From Archangium lipolyticum (lineage in GTDB: Bacteria > Myxococcota > Myxococcia > Myxococcales > Myxococcaceae): a stretch of DNA of 64,000 nt. Every line of letters starts with the position of its first letter. Positions within the stretch are counted from its first letter, which is position 1. Location of the stretch: the NCBI RefSeq assembly GCF_024623785.1, contig NZ_JANKBZ010000038.1, positions 1-64,000 on the forward strand, in the 5' to 3' direction. The position numbers and the translations under genes are program-made. Below, piece after piece: positions 36,140 to 48,011 of the stretch. The notes under the pieces are model-generated. The model had not been told where the DNA came from and searched no databases. It saw nothing but the letters and a program-made list of their open reading frames with translations.

Positions 36140-36164
36140 AACTGGTCCGACCATCGGACCAGTT
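36140..36164. promoter_or_regulatory. perfect 11-bp inverted repeat between the DUF2381 gene and the kinase-tail gene
   Basis: AACTGGTCCGA (36140-36150) and TCGGACCAGTT (36154-36164) are perfect inverted copies separated by CCA. There is no T-run, so it is either an operator for the DUF2381 gene (start 35983) or a GC-rich terminator for the minus-strand gene ending at 36215. The rest of the 231-base gap shows nothing else. Confidence 0.5.
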
Positions 36165-36214
36165 TCTCCCGAGCGCGCCCGGAACCTCCCCCTGTCCGCA
36201 CCTACCCACCTGGC

Positions 36215-37027
36215 TCAGTCGAAGCGGTCCACCACCCGCACCAGTGCGAGGGGACTGACCAGTACATTCCCCAGCTCACTGCCGGGCTCGATGGGCAGGC
36301 CTGCATCGTCTCTGTTGTCCATCAACTCCATGCACACCCGGTACGTCTCCCCGCTGGGAGTGTGGGCCGTGGTGAAGCGGCCGTACACGCGCTTCTCCCC
36401 GAAGTAGAGCCGCCCGGAGAGGCGCGTTTCATCCGGCAGCGCGATCTGTCCCTGGGCGGTCTCCCAGTGGCCACCCACTCGGACCGTGCTGTCTTCGCGC
36501 ACGGGGACGGGCCTGCCCCGAACGTCGGACCAATCGACAGCTTTCATTTCTCCGATGCTCAGGCCGAGTGTCTCGGTCATGATCTTCACGGCGCCCGCCG
36601 GGCACTCCTGCGGAGGAGGCTCCAGGCGCACCGGCGGAACCTGCTGCTGCGCACCGAGACAGGCCTGCAGGGCGGCTCCCGTCAAACCCAGACACACGTT
36701 GCGCGCGATGACCTCCGCGCTCCTGGACCGCGTTTCCCGCTGGGGGTCTGTCGTCTTCTGCTTCTTCTTCACGGGGGCTCTGTCCTTTCCGGACGCCGAG
36801 GGAGAGGCGGCGGCCGCGGGGGGTGGCTCCACCGGCGGCGGAGTCGCGGCCCGTGCAGATTCTGGCGCAGTCCCCGGGGGCGCCACTTCCTGGCCAACAC
36901 TGGCCTCCCGTGTTGGTGGTCTGGCGGTCGACGTAATGGGTGAGGAGCCAATGGCGGTCTCGCGCCCGGTCCTCCACTGCGCCGTGCTCCACGTACCTCC
37001 CAACACACGTGTCGCGCAGACCCTCAC
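36215..37027 (-). pseudogene. probable 5'-truncated Ser/Thr kinase: secreted C-terminal tail only
   Basis: The open frame (up to 270 codons) has no convincing start: the only one is a GTG at 37027 that lies inside the hairpin repeat at 37021-37053. The N-terminal 100 residues are low-complexity Pro/Ala/Thr/Lys. The rest (residues 105-270; SRSAEVIARNVCLGLTGAAL, then PPQECPAGAVKIMTETLGLS, ending RVVDRFD) resembles, from memory, the extracytoplasmic tail of myxobacterial Ser/Thr protein kinases that sit next to DUF2381 genes. No kinase domain is present. I read it as a remnant cut at the repeat; a free-standing gene is the alternative. Confidence 0.5.
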
Positions 37028-37053
37028 CCCAGCCCTCTCCCAGAGGGAGAGGG
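37021..37053 (+). repeat. dispersed hairpin repeat, copy 2
   Basis: It starts CCCTCACCCCAGCCCTCTCC and continues as the hairpin GAGGGAGAGGG. It differs from the copy at 30921 by one base (A for G). It lies exactly at the open 5' end of the kinase-tail fragment and 49 bases before the dehydratase start. Confidence 0.7.
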
Positions 37054-37101
37054 GGCATACACGGGCAAACCGTTCGTGCTTGGTTTAGACAGGCACCCGA
37101 C

Positions 37102-38067
37102 ATGAGCTCGGAACTCCTCCCCTCCCACTTCTTCGCCGCCCGCCGCGGCATCGCTCCCTACATCCGCCACACCCCCCTCGAGCACAATTCCTCCCTCTCG
37201 AAGTTCGCGGGCTCGCCCGTCTTCCTCAAGCTCGAGAACCTCCAGGTCACCGGCAGCTTCAAGCCCCGCGGTTCCCTCCACAAGGTCCTCTCCGTCCGCG
37301 CCTCCCAGCCCCACGCCGAGTTCATCGCCCCCACCGCTGGCGGTCATGGCATCGGCCTCGCCTACGCCGCCGCCACCCTCGGCTCCAAGGCCCATATCTA
37401 CCTGCCCCGCTCCGTAGACCCCGACAAGCTCCGCCTCATCCAGGACCAAGGCGCTCACATCGAGTTCTTCGACAGCGTCCCCCAGGCCCGTGAGGCCGCC
37501 CTCCGCGTCGCCTCCGAGCAGGGCTACACCTTCCTCTCCGCCTACAACGACCGCCACATGATGGAGGGCGGTGGCACCATCGCCCTCGAAATCCTCGAGG
37601 ACTGCCCCCATGTGGAAACCGTCCTCGTCGGCGTCGGCGGCGGCGGACTCCTCGCCGGCATGAGCGTCGTCCTCAAGGCCGCCAACCCCCGCATCCGCCT
37701 CATCGGCGTCCAGCCCGAGTCCTCCGCCGTCCTCGCTCAATGGCACCGCGCCGGCCAGCCCGTCGACGTCAACGGCCTCCGCCCCTCCATCGCCGAGGGT
37801 ATCGGCGCTGAGGTCGAGCGCGACCTCCTCCCCTGGCCCTACCTCCAGCGCCTCGTCGATGAGTTCGTCCTCGTCTCCGATGACGAGCTGCGCGACGCCA
37901 TGCGCTGGTGCGTCTCCGACACCAAATACGTCATCGAGCCCTCCGCCGCCGCCGGGCTCGCCGCCCTCCGCAAGCTCCTGCCCCGCTCCCTCGGCCCCAC
38001 CGCCATCGTCCTCACCGGCCGCAATGTCTCCTGGCGCCGCTTCGAGGAGCTCGTGCGGCCCTCCTGA
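37102..38067 (+). CDS. threonine/serine dehydratase-like PLP enzyme
   Basis: A 321-residue fold-type II pyridoxal-phosphate enzyme. The PLP lysine is in VTGSFKPRGS (Lys near residue 54), the phosphate-binding loop is GVGGGGLLAG near residue 180, and EGIGAEVERD plus VLTGRNVSW complete the pattern of the threonine ammonia-lyase/serine racemase group. There is no regulatory ACT domain, so it is the catabolic or biodegradative size. It deaminates Thr or Ser to the 2-oxo acid. Codon use is peculiar, with unusually C-rich wobble positions even for this genome. Start ATG 37102. Confidence 0.9.
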   Translation: MSSELLPSHFFAARRGIAPYIRHTPLEHNSSLSKFAGSPVFLKLENLQVTGSFKPRGSLHKVLSVRASQPHAEFIAPTAGGHGIGLAYAAATLGSKAHIYLPRSVDPDKLRLIQDQGAHIEFFDSVPQAREAALRVASEQGYTFLSAYNDRHMMEGGGTIALEILEDCPHVETVLVGVGGGGLLAGMSVVLKAANPRIRLIGVQPESSAVLAQWHRAGQPVDVNGLRPSIAEGIGAEVERDLLPWPYLQRLVDEFVLVSDDELRDAMRWCVSDTKYVIEPSAAAGLAALRKLLPRSLGPTAIVLTGRNVSWRRFEELVRPS

Positions 38068-38075
38068 AAACACAC

Positions 38076-38112
38076 GGGGTGGGGGCACCGGACTCCCCGG
38101 CACCCCCACCCC
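38076..38112. terminator. bidirectional terminator-like hairpin
   Basis: GGGGTGGGGG-CA-CCGG (38076-38091) faces CCGG-CA-CCCCCACCCC (38097-38112): a 16-bp stem with a 2-base mismatch and a 5-base loop. It lies between the convergent dehydratase and OmpA-fusion genes. Confidence 0.65.
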
Positions 38113-38138
38113 ATGTCACTTCACCCGATGTCTACCGC

Positions 38139-42515
<4,377 letters not shown>

Positions 42516-42669
42516 GTCTCGAACGACAGGCTTCCTCGCGGAAGCGGGTTCGCGGCGGGTTCTGCACTCATCATGCCAGCTGTGTCCAGAGGGGAACGCA
42601 TCCGCGACCCCTCCCGACAGGGGGAAATCGACGTGTCAGTTCCCCTTCCGACATGTCAACGGGCCGTCG

Positions 42670-43506
42670 CTACTGCCTCGGCGGCGACACCTGGGGCTGA
42701 GGCTCCGGCACGGGCGGCGTCACCGGCGGCTGGGCCCGGCGGTAGTCCTCGTACCCCTTCGAGTAGGTGCCGCCGAAGAGCTTGTCCAGGTAGGCGAAGA
42801 AGCCGGCGTAGTTGCCGAAGAACCGCCGGTGGTGGAAGTCGTGGTACACCGGCCCCTTGTAGAAGGGCACCAGCAGCGCCGGGTTCCACGGCACGTCGTA
42901 GCCCGAGTGCCCGTCGGCCGCCTCCAGCTGCCGGAAGACGATCCACAACCACATCGTCACCACGTGTGCGCCCAGCAGCGCCGGGCCCGTCATCACCAGC
43001 GTCGAGGTCAGCATGAACTCGATCACGTGCATGTAGTTGCCCGTGAGCGCGAAGGGCGTGGTGATGCGGTGGTGCACCGAGTGCACGTGCTTGTAGAGCC
43101 ACGGCGTGTGCAGCGCCCGGTGCATCCAGTAGTAGAGGAAGTCGTCCAGGACGATGAAGAAGGCGATCTGCGCGACGATGACGTACCAGGCCGGCAGCGG
43201 GCCGGTGTGGATGCCCGAGTGACGCACCAGCGGCCACGACAGCACCACCCCCAGGAAGGACACCAGGTTGTTGATGGCGAAGCGCTGCAGCGACGGCACC
43301 AGCCACCGCTTCACCGGAAAGTCCCTGCCCTGGATGCGGTACTTCTTCAGCGACTCGGGGTTCTTGTAGGCCACCCACGTCCAGGGCAGCGCGAAGGCCA
43401 GGAACGAGACGATGCTCAACAGCGCGGAGCAGACGGCGATGAAGAAGAACCGCTCGTCTCCGTATATCGCCAGGGTGCTCTTGAGAGTGTCGATGACGTT
43501 GTCCAT
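42670..43506 (-). CDS. fatty acid hydroxylase/sterol desaturase superfamily protein
   Basis: A 278-residue integral membrane di-iron enzyme from ATG 43506, with GGAGG upstream. The His clusters are HRALH (with preceding DDFLYYWM), HSVHH and HDFHH, the usual HX3H/HX2HH pattern, between four to five membrane helices. It uses O2 to hydroxylate or desaturate a lipid, such as a fatty acid, carotenoid or sterol; myxobacteria do make sterols and hydroxy fatty acids. The Pro-rich C-terminal tail (about 25 residues) is not part of the fold. It is a monocistronic gene. Confidence 0.92.
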   Translation of the reverse strand: MDNVIDTLKSTLAIYGDERFFFIAVCSALLSIVSFLAFALPWTWVAYKNPESLKKYRIQGRDFPVKRWLVPSLQRFAINNLVSFLGVVLSWPLVRHSGIHTGPLPAWYVIVAQIAFFIVLDDFLYYWMHRALHTPWLYKHVHSVHHRITTPFALTGNYMHVIEFMLTSTLVMTGPALLGAHVVTMWLWIVFRQLEAADGHSGYDVPWNPALLVPFYKGPVYHDFHHRRFFGNYAGFFAYLDKLFGGTYSKGYEDYRRAQPPVTPPVPEPQPQVSPPRQ

Positions 43507-43664
43507 GCCGCCCTCCCGCGGTGACACACACGGGAGCACGTCATCCGGCCTTGCCGTGAAGCCTCCCTGTCAATGAGTACAGCTTAGCGGTTCGCTCAGC
43601 GGGCGGCGAGTTCGACCCCGAATCCCGCTCCACATTCGAGCCGGGTGGGCTGGTACCCCAGCGC

Positions 43665-44525
43665 TCAGCCCGCTACCGCGCGAAGGGAGAAGCTCACGGG
43701 AATGACGAATTCCGCCGACTCCCGGTACGGCTCCGCGGGCAGCGGCGCGAAGGGCGCGGCCGCCTCCACCATGCGCAGCGCCTCGACGTCCAGCACCCGG
43801 AAGCGAGAGGAGCCCTCCAGCCGCGGCGGTGCCCCCAACGAGCCATCCCGGTTGATGCGCACCCGCACCAGCGCGGTGCCCTCCATCCCGAGCCGCACCG
43901 CCTGTGACGGATAGCGCCGCTGCCGCGTCACCCTCCTCGAGAGCTGCTCGCGGTACGCCCGCAGCTCCAGGTCCACCCCCGCCCCCACCACGCCAGGGCC
44001 TCCCGCCGGGCCGCTCCCCGGCGACGTGCCCGAGCCCACCCCGGCGCCCTCCGCCGGGCCACTCCCCTCCCCGCCCTCCCCCGACCCGCCCGGGGCCGCG
44101 GCGGCCACGGCCTCCGGAGAATTTCCCACCGCGGGGGGTGTGACGGGAGCCTGGGACTCCAGTACGGGTGGCGATTCCTCCTCCGGGGGCACCTCCGCGC
44201 GCGTCACCGGAGGCGGTGTTTCGTGACGGGGCCGTGACGGCTTCTCGCGGACCCGCACCGGCGCCGGAGCCCCGGCGGAGGCACTCCCGGGTCCACCCCT
44301 CCCGGGCCCCCCACTCCCGGCCGCCTCGCGCCAGACGAGCTCCACCTCCAGCGGCCTGGGCGGCACGAAGCGCTCCGGCTCCGACACACCGCGCCACAAC
44401 GCCACCGCGCCCAGCACGTGCACCGCCACCGAGAGGCCCAGTGCTCCCGAGAGGCGCGCCCACCGGTGCCCGGCCCCTCGCGAGGCCTCCCGCTCCCTGG
44501 CGCTGTCCACGGCTCCCGGCGTCAT
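43665..44525 (-). CDS. TonB family energy transducer-like protein
   Basis: A 286-residue protein with a single N-terminal membrane anchor (SGALGLSVAVHVLGAVALWR, about residues 26-45), a long Pro/Gly/Ala-rich periplasmic linker (70-190), and a C-terminal TonB domain (RRYPSQAVRLGMEGTALVRV, then VLDVEALRMVEAAAPFAPLP). It should couple inner membrane proton force to outer membrane proteins, or serve as a structural link. ExbB/ExbD are not in the window. Start ATG 44525. It lies 73 bases upstream of the phospholipase D-like gene on the same strand. Confidence 0.88.
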   Translation of the reverse strand: MTPGAVDSAREREASRGAGHRWARLSGALGLSVAVHVLGAVALWRGVSEPERFVPPRPLEVELVWREAAGSGGPGRGGPGSASAGAPAPVRVREKPSRPRHETPPPVTRAEVPPEEESPPVLESQAPVTPPAVGNSPEAVAAAAPGGSGEGGEGSGPAEGAGVGSGTSPGSGPAGGPGVVGAGVDLELRAYREQLSRRVTRQRRYPSQAVRLGMEGTALVRVRINRDGSLGAPPRLEGSSRFRVLDVEALRMVEAAAPFAPLPAEPYRESAEFVIPVSFSLRAVAG

Positions 44526-44598
44526 CCCCGCTGCCTGTATGCCATGGCGCTCCGCCCATCAACCCGTCCCGGGGAGCAGGCGGGCGGGCGGGGGCACG

Positions 44599-45855
44599 CT
44601 ACAGGTACCGGCCGAAGAGCACCGTCACCCGCTCCGACAGCCTCTTGAAGAGGCCCCGCCGCCGCCACGAGTCCCAGCGGATCTCCACCGAGTGGGACAT
44701 GTCCTCCTCGAAGTCCTTCGCCATCCCCGCCGCCAGCGTCTCGTCGTCCACCACCAGCGAGCCCTCCTCCGCGTTGAGCGCCAGCGGATCCATGTTCGTC
44801 GAGCCCACCATCGACAGCCGGTCATCCACCAGCAGCGTCTTGGAGTGCATCATCGACACCTCGTACTCCCAGATGCGCACCCCGTTCTCCAGCAGCCGCG
44901 CGTAGGTGGCCCGCTGGCCCTCGTGCACCGGGGGGATGTCGTGGTGCCGCCCCGGCGTGAGCACCCGCACGTCCACCCCCGCCTTCGCCTTGGCGATGAG
45001 CATGTCCTGGATGGCCCCCGTGGGGATGAAGTACGAGTTGGCGATCCACAGCCGCTTCTTCGCCGAGGCGATCGCCAGCAGCGTCATCCGCTCCGCGTTG
45101 GTGAGCACGGGCGCGCCGGTGTGCGTGACGAAGCCGGCGCGGGCCCCGCCCGCCTCGGGAATGGACTCGGGGAAGGCGTCCGCCGGGAGCATCCCTCCTC
45201 CCGCCTCCTGCCAGTTCTGCGCGAACGCCAGCTGGATGCCTCGCACCGCCGGCCCCTGCACCCAGATGTTCGCGTCCCGCCACTCGTCCGGCTTGCGCCC
45301 GTTGCCCTCCCAGCTCTTCCAGATGCCCCAGCCCCCCGTGAGCCCGGACACCCCATCGCGCACGGCCAGCTTGCGGTGCAGCCGCGCCTGGAAGCGCTTC
45401 AGGTTCAGCGTGGAGATGGTGCCCTGCAACGGGCGGAAGATGCGCACCTCGCAGCCAGCCGCCACCAGCTGCGGCCCCACGTCGTCCTGGAAGCGGATGC
45501 TGCCCAGCGGATCCACCAGCACCCGGCACGCCACGCCCGGGTGGCGCTCGCGCAGCGCCTTCACCAGCCGCTCCGACGGCTCTCCCGGACGCCAGATGTA
45601 GACGAGGATGTGGATGCTGGAGCGCGCGGCGCGAATCTCCTGCTCGAGCACGTCGAAGACGTGGCCGTTGTGCACCAGCTCCACCTTGTTGCCCGGCTCG
45701 AGCTCCACGCCCACCGTCTGGTACCACGCGAGAGACAGGCCCTCGTGTGTCTCGGGCACGTCGTCGCGGATGCGCAGCGCGAGCCGGTGATTCGGCAGGG
45801 GACAGCCCGCCAGCACCAGGGCGGCGAGCACCAGCGGAAGCCAACGGTTCTTCAC
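44599..45855 (-). CDS. phospholipase D/cardiolipin synthase-like lipoprotein
   Basis: A 418-residue exported lipoprotein (MKNRWLPLVLAALVLAGC, lipobox LAGC). It carries two HKD motifs: HRKLAVRD in the first half and HSKTLLVDD followed by GSTNMDP in the second, the full pair needed for catalysis. Such enzymes hydrolyse or transfer phosphatidyl groups. Because it is a lipoprotein it probably faces the periplasm, unlike membrane-embedded Cls enzymes. Related PLD-type proteins occur as effectors too, but no immunity gene is adjacent. Confidence 0.9.
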   Translation of the reverse strand: MKNRWLPLVLAALVLAGCPLPNHRLALRIRDDVPETHEGLSLAWYQTVGVELEPGNKVELVHNGHVFDVLEQEIRAARSSIHILVYIWRPGEPSERLVKALRERHPGVACRVLVDPLGSIRFQDDVGPQLVAAGCEVRIFRPLQGTISTLNLKRFQARLHRKLAVRDGVSGLTGGWGIWKSWEGNGRKPDEWRDANIWVQGPAVRGIQLAFAQNWQEAGGGMLPADAFPESIPEAGGARAGFVTHTGAPVLTNAERMTLLAIASAKKRLWIANSYFIPTGAIQDMLIAKAKAGVDVRVLTPGRHHDIPPVHEGQRATYARLLENGVRIWEYEVSMMHSKTLLVDDRLSMVGSTNMDPLALNAEEGSLVVDDETLAAGMAKDFEEDMSHSVEIRWDSWRRRGLFKRLSERVTVLFGRYL

Positions 45856-46086
45856 GCGCGGAAGCTAGTCACGCTCCGCCCGCCCGGCCCCTCGCTCCCG
45901 TGCTCCGTCCACCCGCCGACACCCGGGGCCCGCCTCTGTCCGCTGCCGCGCGCCCCTCCCCGTCCCCGGGTGGACAGCGCGCCCTCCCGTTCCCATCCCT
46001 CTCCCGCGCCACGGGTCCGCCTCCAGGTTCCCCTGTCCGGATGCGGGCCGGGGACGGGGGCGCACCACGGGCTCGCTCTGCACACC

Positions 46087-46872
46087 ATGCGCCTGCCTGT
46101 CTACCTGCCCTCCTGTCTCGCCTCCGTCGCGCTCCTGGCCGCCGTGCTCCTGGCACCTCCAGCGCGCGCCCGGCCCCTGCTCGACGTGCACGAGGGAGCG
46201 CTGGCGGCAAGGGCCCGGGGCGTCCCCGCCGCGCTCCACCTGCTCCCCGCCGACATGGGCGTCGAGTCCCCTTCCCTCCCCGTCATCGACCCGGGCCTCA
46301 AGAAGGCGGAGGCCCCCGAGGTGGAGCCTCACGTGGAGACCCGGCCCAGCCTCAAGGCCGATGCGCCCGTCACCACCGGAGCCTGGGTCATGTACGGGAC
46401 GTCCGCGCTGGTGCCGCTCGGCGGCATCTACGGCGCCAGCCGCCTGGGGGGAGAGCGGCTGTGGGTGACGGGCCTGGAGACGGTGGCCGGAAGCGTGGTG
46501 GCCTCGGTGCCGGGCTCGCTGCTCTTCCTTCAGCCCGCGAACGCGGGCGGACGGTGGGCCGAGCTGGACGTGGCCGCCTTCGGTGTGGGCCTGGTGCTGA
46601 CGCCTCCCCTCGCCGCGCTGGGCACCTGGGGGCTCGGCGAGCTGGCCTTCGATGGCAGCAGGCAGCGGGGACGCGCCTTCCTCGGCGCCCTGGGCGGCGC
46701 CGCCGTGGGCACGCTGCTCGGCGTCGTCGTGCACGGCGCGCTCGAGGAGGTCGTGGGCAACACCGCCTCGCTCGAGTTCCTGCGCAAGTACATCGCGCTG
46801 GGCTTCGTCGGCTCGGGCGCCACCCTGGGCTACCAGTGGGCGGGCGGCGGTCCTCGCCAGCGCTCGCGGTGA
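46087..46872 (+). CDS. exported hydrophobic protein, unknown function
   Basis: A 261-residue protein from ATG 46087 with a signal peptide (LASVALLAAVLLAPPARA). A short polar stretch is followed by four hydrophobic, Gly-rich segments (WVMYGTSALVPLGGIYGASR; LVLTPPLAALGTWGLGELAF; FLGALGGAAVGTLLGVVVHG; YIALGFVGSGATLGYQW) that could be helices or a small barrel. No family recognised; similar proteins are common in myxobacteria. The frame is open for a further 1.5 kb upstream by composition only. The gap 45856-46086 shows nothing. Confidence 0.75.
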   Translation: MRLPVYLPSCLASVALLAAVLLAPPARARPLLDVHEGALAARARGVPAALHLLPADMGVESPSLPVIDPGLKKAEAPEVEPHVETRPSLKADAPVTTGAWVMYGTSALVPLGGIYGASRLGGERLWVTGLETVAGSVVASVPGSLLFLQPANAGGRWAELDVAAFGVGLVLTPPLAALGTWGLGELAFDGSRQRGRAFLGALGGAAVGTLLGVVVHGALEEVVGNTASLEFLRKYIALGFVGSGATLGYQWAGGGPRQRSR

Positions 46873-46914
46873 GTTACTCTCGCGGCCCCTTTCCACTCCA
46901 GAGGTCCTCCCCAG

Positions 46915-47382
46915 ATGATGCGCCGACCGCTCCCGTCCCTCTCCGCCTGTCTCCTGGCATTCACCCTCTCCGCCTGCGGCCCGAGTGAGTCGGGAGACCC
47001 GACGAAGGTGCAGTACGCGCCCGCGCTGGGCGTGGACCTCGCGGCCATGAACCGCAGCGACACGGGCCTCTACACGCAGGACCTGGTGGAGGGCACCGGC
47101 GCCGTGGCCTCCAGCGGCCGCACCGCCGTCGTGCACTACTCCGGCTGGCTGCCCGACGGCACCCTGTTCGACACCTCCCGCGACACCGGCCAGACGTTCT
47201 CCTTCGTCGTCGGCGCGGGCAGGGTCATCCGCGGCTGGGACGAGGGCGTGGCCGACATGCGCGTCGGCGGCCAGCGCCGGCTCGTCATCCCCTCCCCCCT
47301 CGGCTACGGCGAGCTCAGCAACGGCCCCATCCCGCCCAACTCGGTGCTCATCTTCGACGTGGAGCTCCTCGGCGTGAAGTGA
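46915..47382 (+). CDS. FKBP-type peptidyl-prolyl isomerase lipoprotein
   Basis: A 155-residue lipoprotein (LLAFTLSAC, lipobox LSAC near residue 21) with one FKBP domain: AVVHYSGWLPDGTLFDTSRD, then FVVGAGRVIRGWDEGVADMR, IPSPLGYGE and PPNSVLIFDVELLGVK. The active-site aromatic and Asp residues are in place. It would speed proline isomerisation and folding in the periplasm or on the outer membrane. ATGATG start with GAGG upstream. Follows the preceding gene by 42 bases. Confidence 0.93.
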   Translation: MMRRPLPSLSACLLAFTLSACGPSESGDPTKVQYAPALGVDLAAMNRSDTGLYTQDLVEGTGAVASSGRTAVVHYSGWLPDGTLFDTSRDTGQTFSFVVGAGRVIRGWDEGVADMRVGGQRRLVIPSPLGYGELSNGPIPPNSVLIFDVELLGVK

Positions 47383-47403
47383 GGCGGCGGGAGGAGGCCC
47401 GCC

Positions 47404-47961
47404 TCAGGGGTTCTCCTTCCAGGTGGCGCGCAGGGTGAAGCCCTGCGCGTCCGTGCGCAGCGGCTCCACCCGGGGCTCCAGGGCGCCCCCGGCGCGCATG
47501 CCCGCCAGCACCAGGCCCATGGTGAACTGGCGCAGCACCTCGTCCGTCTCGTTGAACCAGACGTGCATCTCCGTGGGGGAGATGTCCGTGATACGGACCT
47601 CGGTGTAGTTGTTGCCGGAGCGGAAGTTCTTCTGGCTGCGCTGCATCATCCGCCGCGGCCCGAGCAGCCGCAGCGTGGAGAACATGGCGCGGCCGATCAT
47701 CGTCTCCTTGTAGCCGTCCACCATGCGCTCACCCAGCTTGAACCAGGCCACCTCGCGGCGCTCCTGGGAGAAGGCGAACGCGGCGCACACCTCGATGCAG
47801 CGCCCCCACGTCTCACGCGGGTAGGCGGGCAGCAGCTGCTTGTCCAGCTCCACGCCCACGGTGCGGAGCTTCGCCTTGGTCTCCAGGGGCACGCCCTTGG
47901 GGAAGGCGCGCGACAACAGGCCCTGGAGGCTGTGGCTGAAGATGAGCTGAGGTTCTGACAT
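47404..47961 (-). CDS. TIGR02265/DUF2378 family protein
   Basis: A 185-residue cytoplasmic protein, paralogous to the one at 24293-24889. Shared features are LLPAYPRETWGRCIEVCAAF, MVDGYKETMIGRAMFSTLRL followed by LGPRRMMQRSQKNFRSGNN, and a final beta strand ending in W-K. The N-terminus (LIFSHSLQGLLSRAFPKGVP) is of the common type for the family. Function unknown. It is convergent with the FKBP gene, 21 bases apart. Confidence 0.87.
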   Translation of the reverse strand: MSEPQLIFSHSLQGLLSRAFPKGVPLETKAKLRTVGVELDKQLLPAYPRETWGRCIEVCAAFAFSQERREVAWFKLGERMVDGYKETMIGRAMFSTLRLLGPRRMMQRSQKNFRSGNNYTEVRITDISPTEMHVWFNETDEVLRQFTMGLVLAGMRAGGALEPRVEPLRTDAQGFTLRATWKENP

Positions 47962-48011
47962 GGCACGTCAACCTAGCGCGGCCGCCCCCGGAGGTGGGAG
48001 CGAGTTGTGCC

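Noticed and set aside
28764-38067. Insertion sequence or prophage as the cause of the accessory stretch
   Set aside because: No transposase, integrase, phage structural gene or terminal inverted repeat was found. Only the short hairpin repeat occurs.
44539-46086. Long plus-strand frame running into the hydrophobic protein at 46087
   Set aside because: It is antisense to the phospholipase D-like gene with both HKD motifs intact. The true start is the ATG at 46087 in front of a signal peptide.
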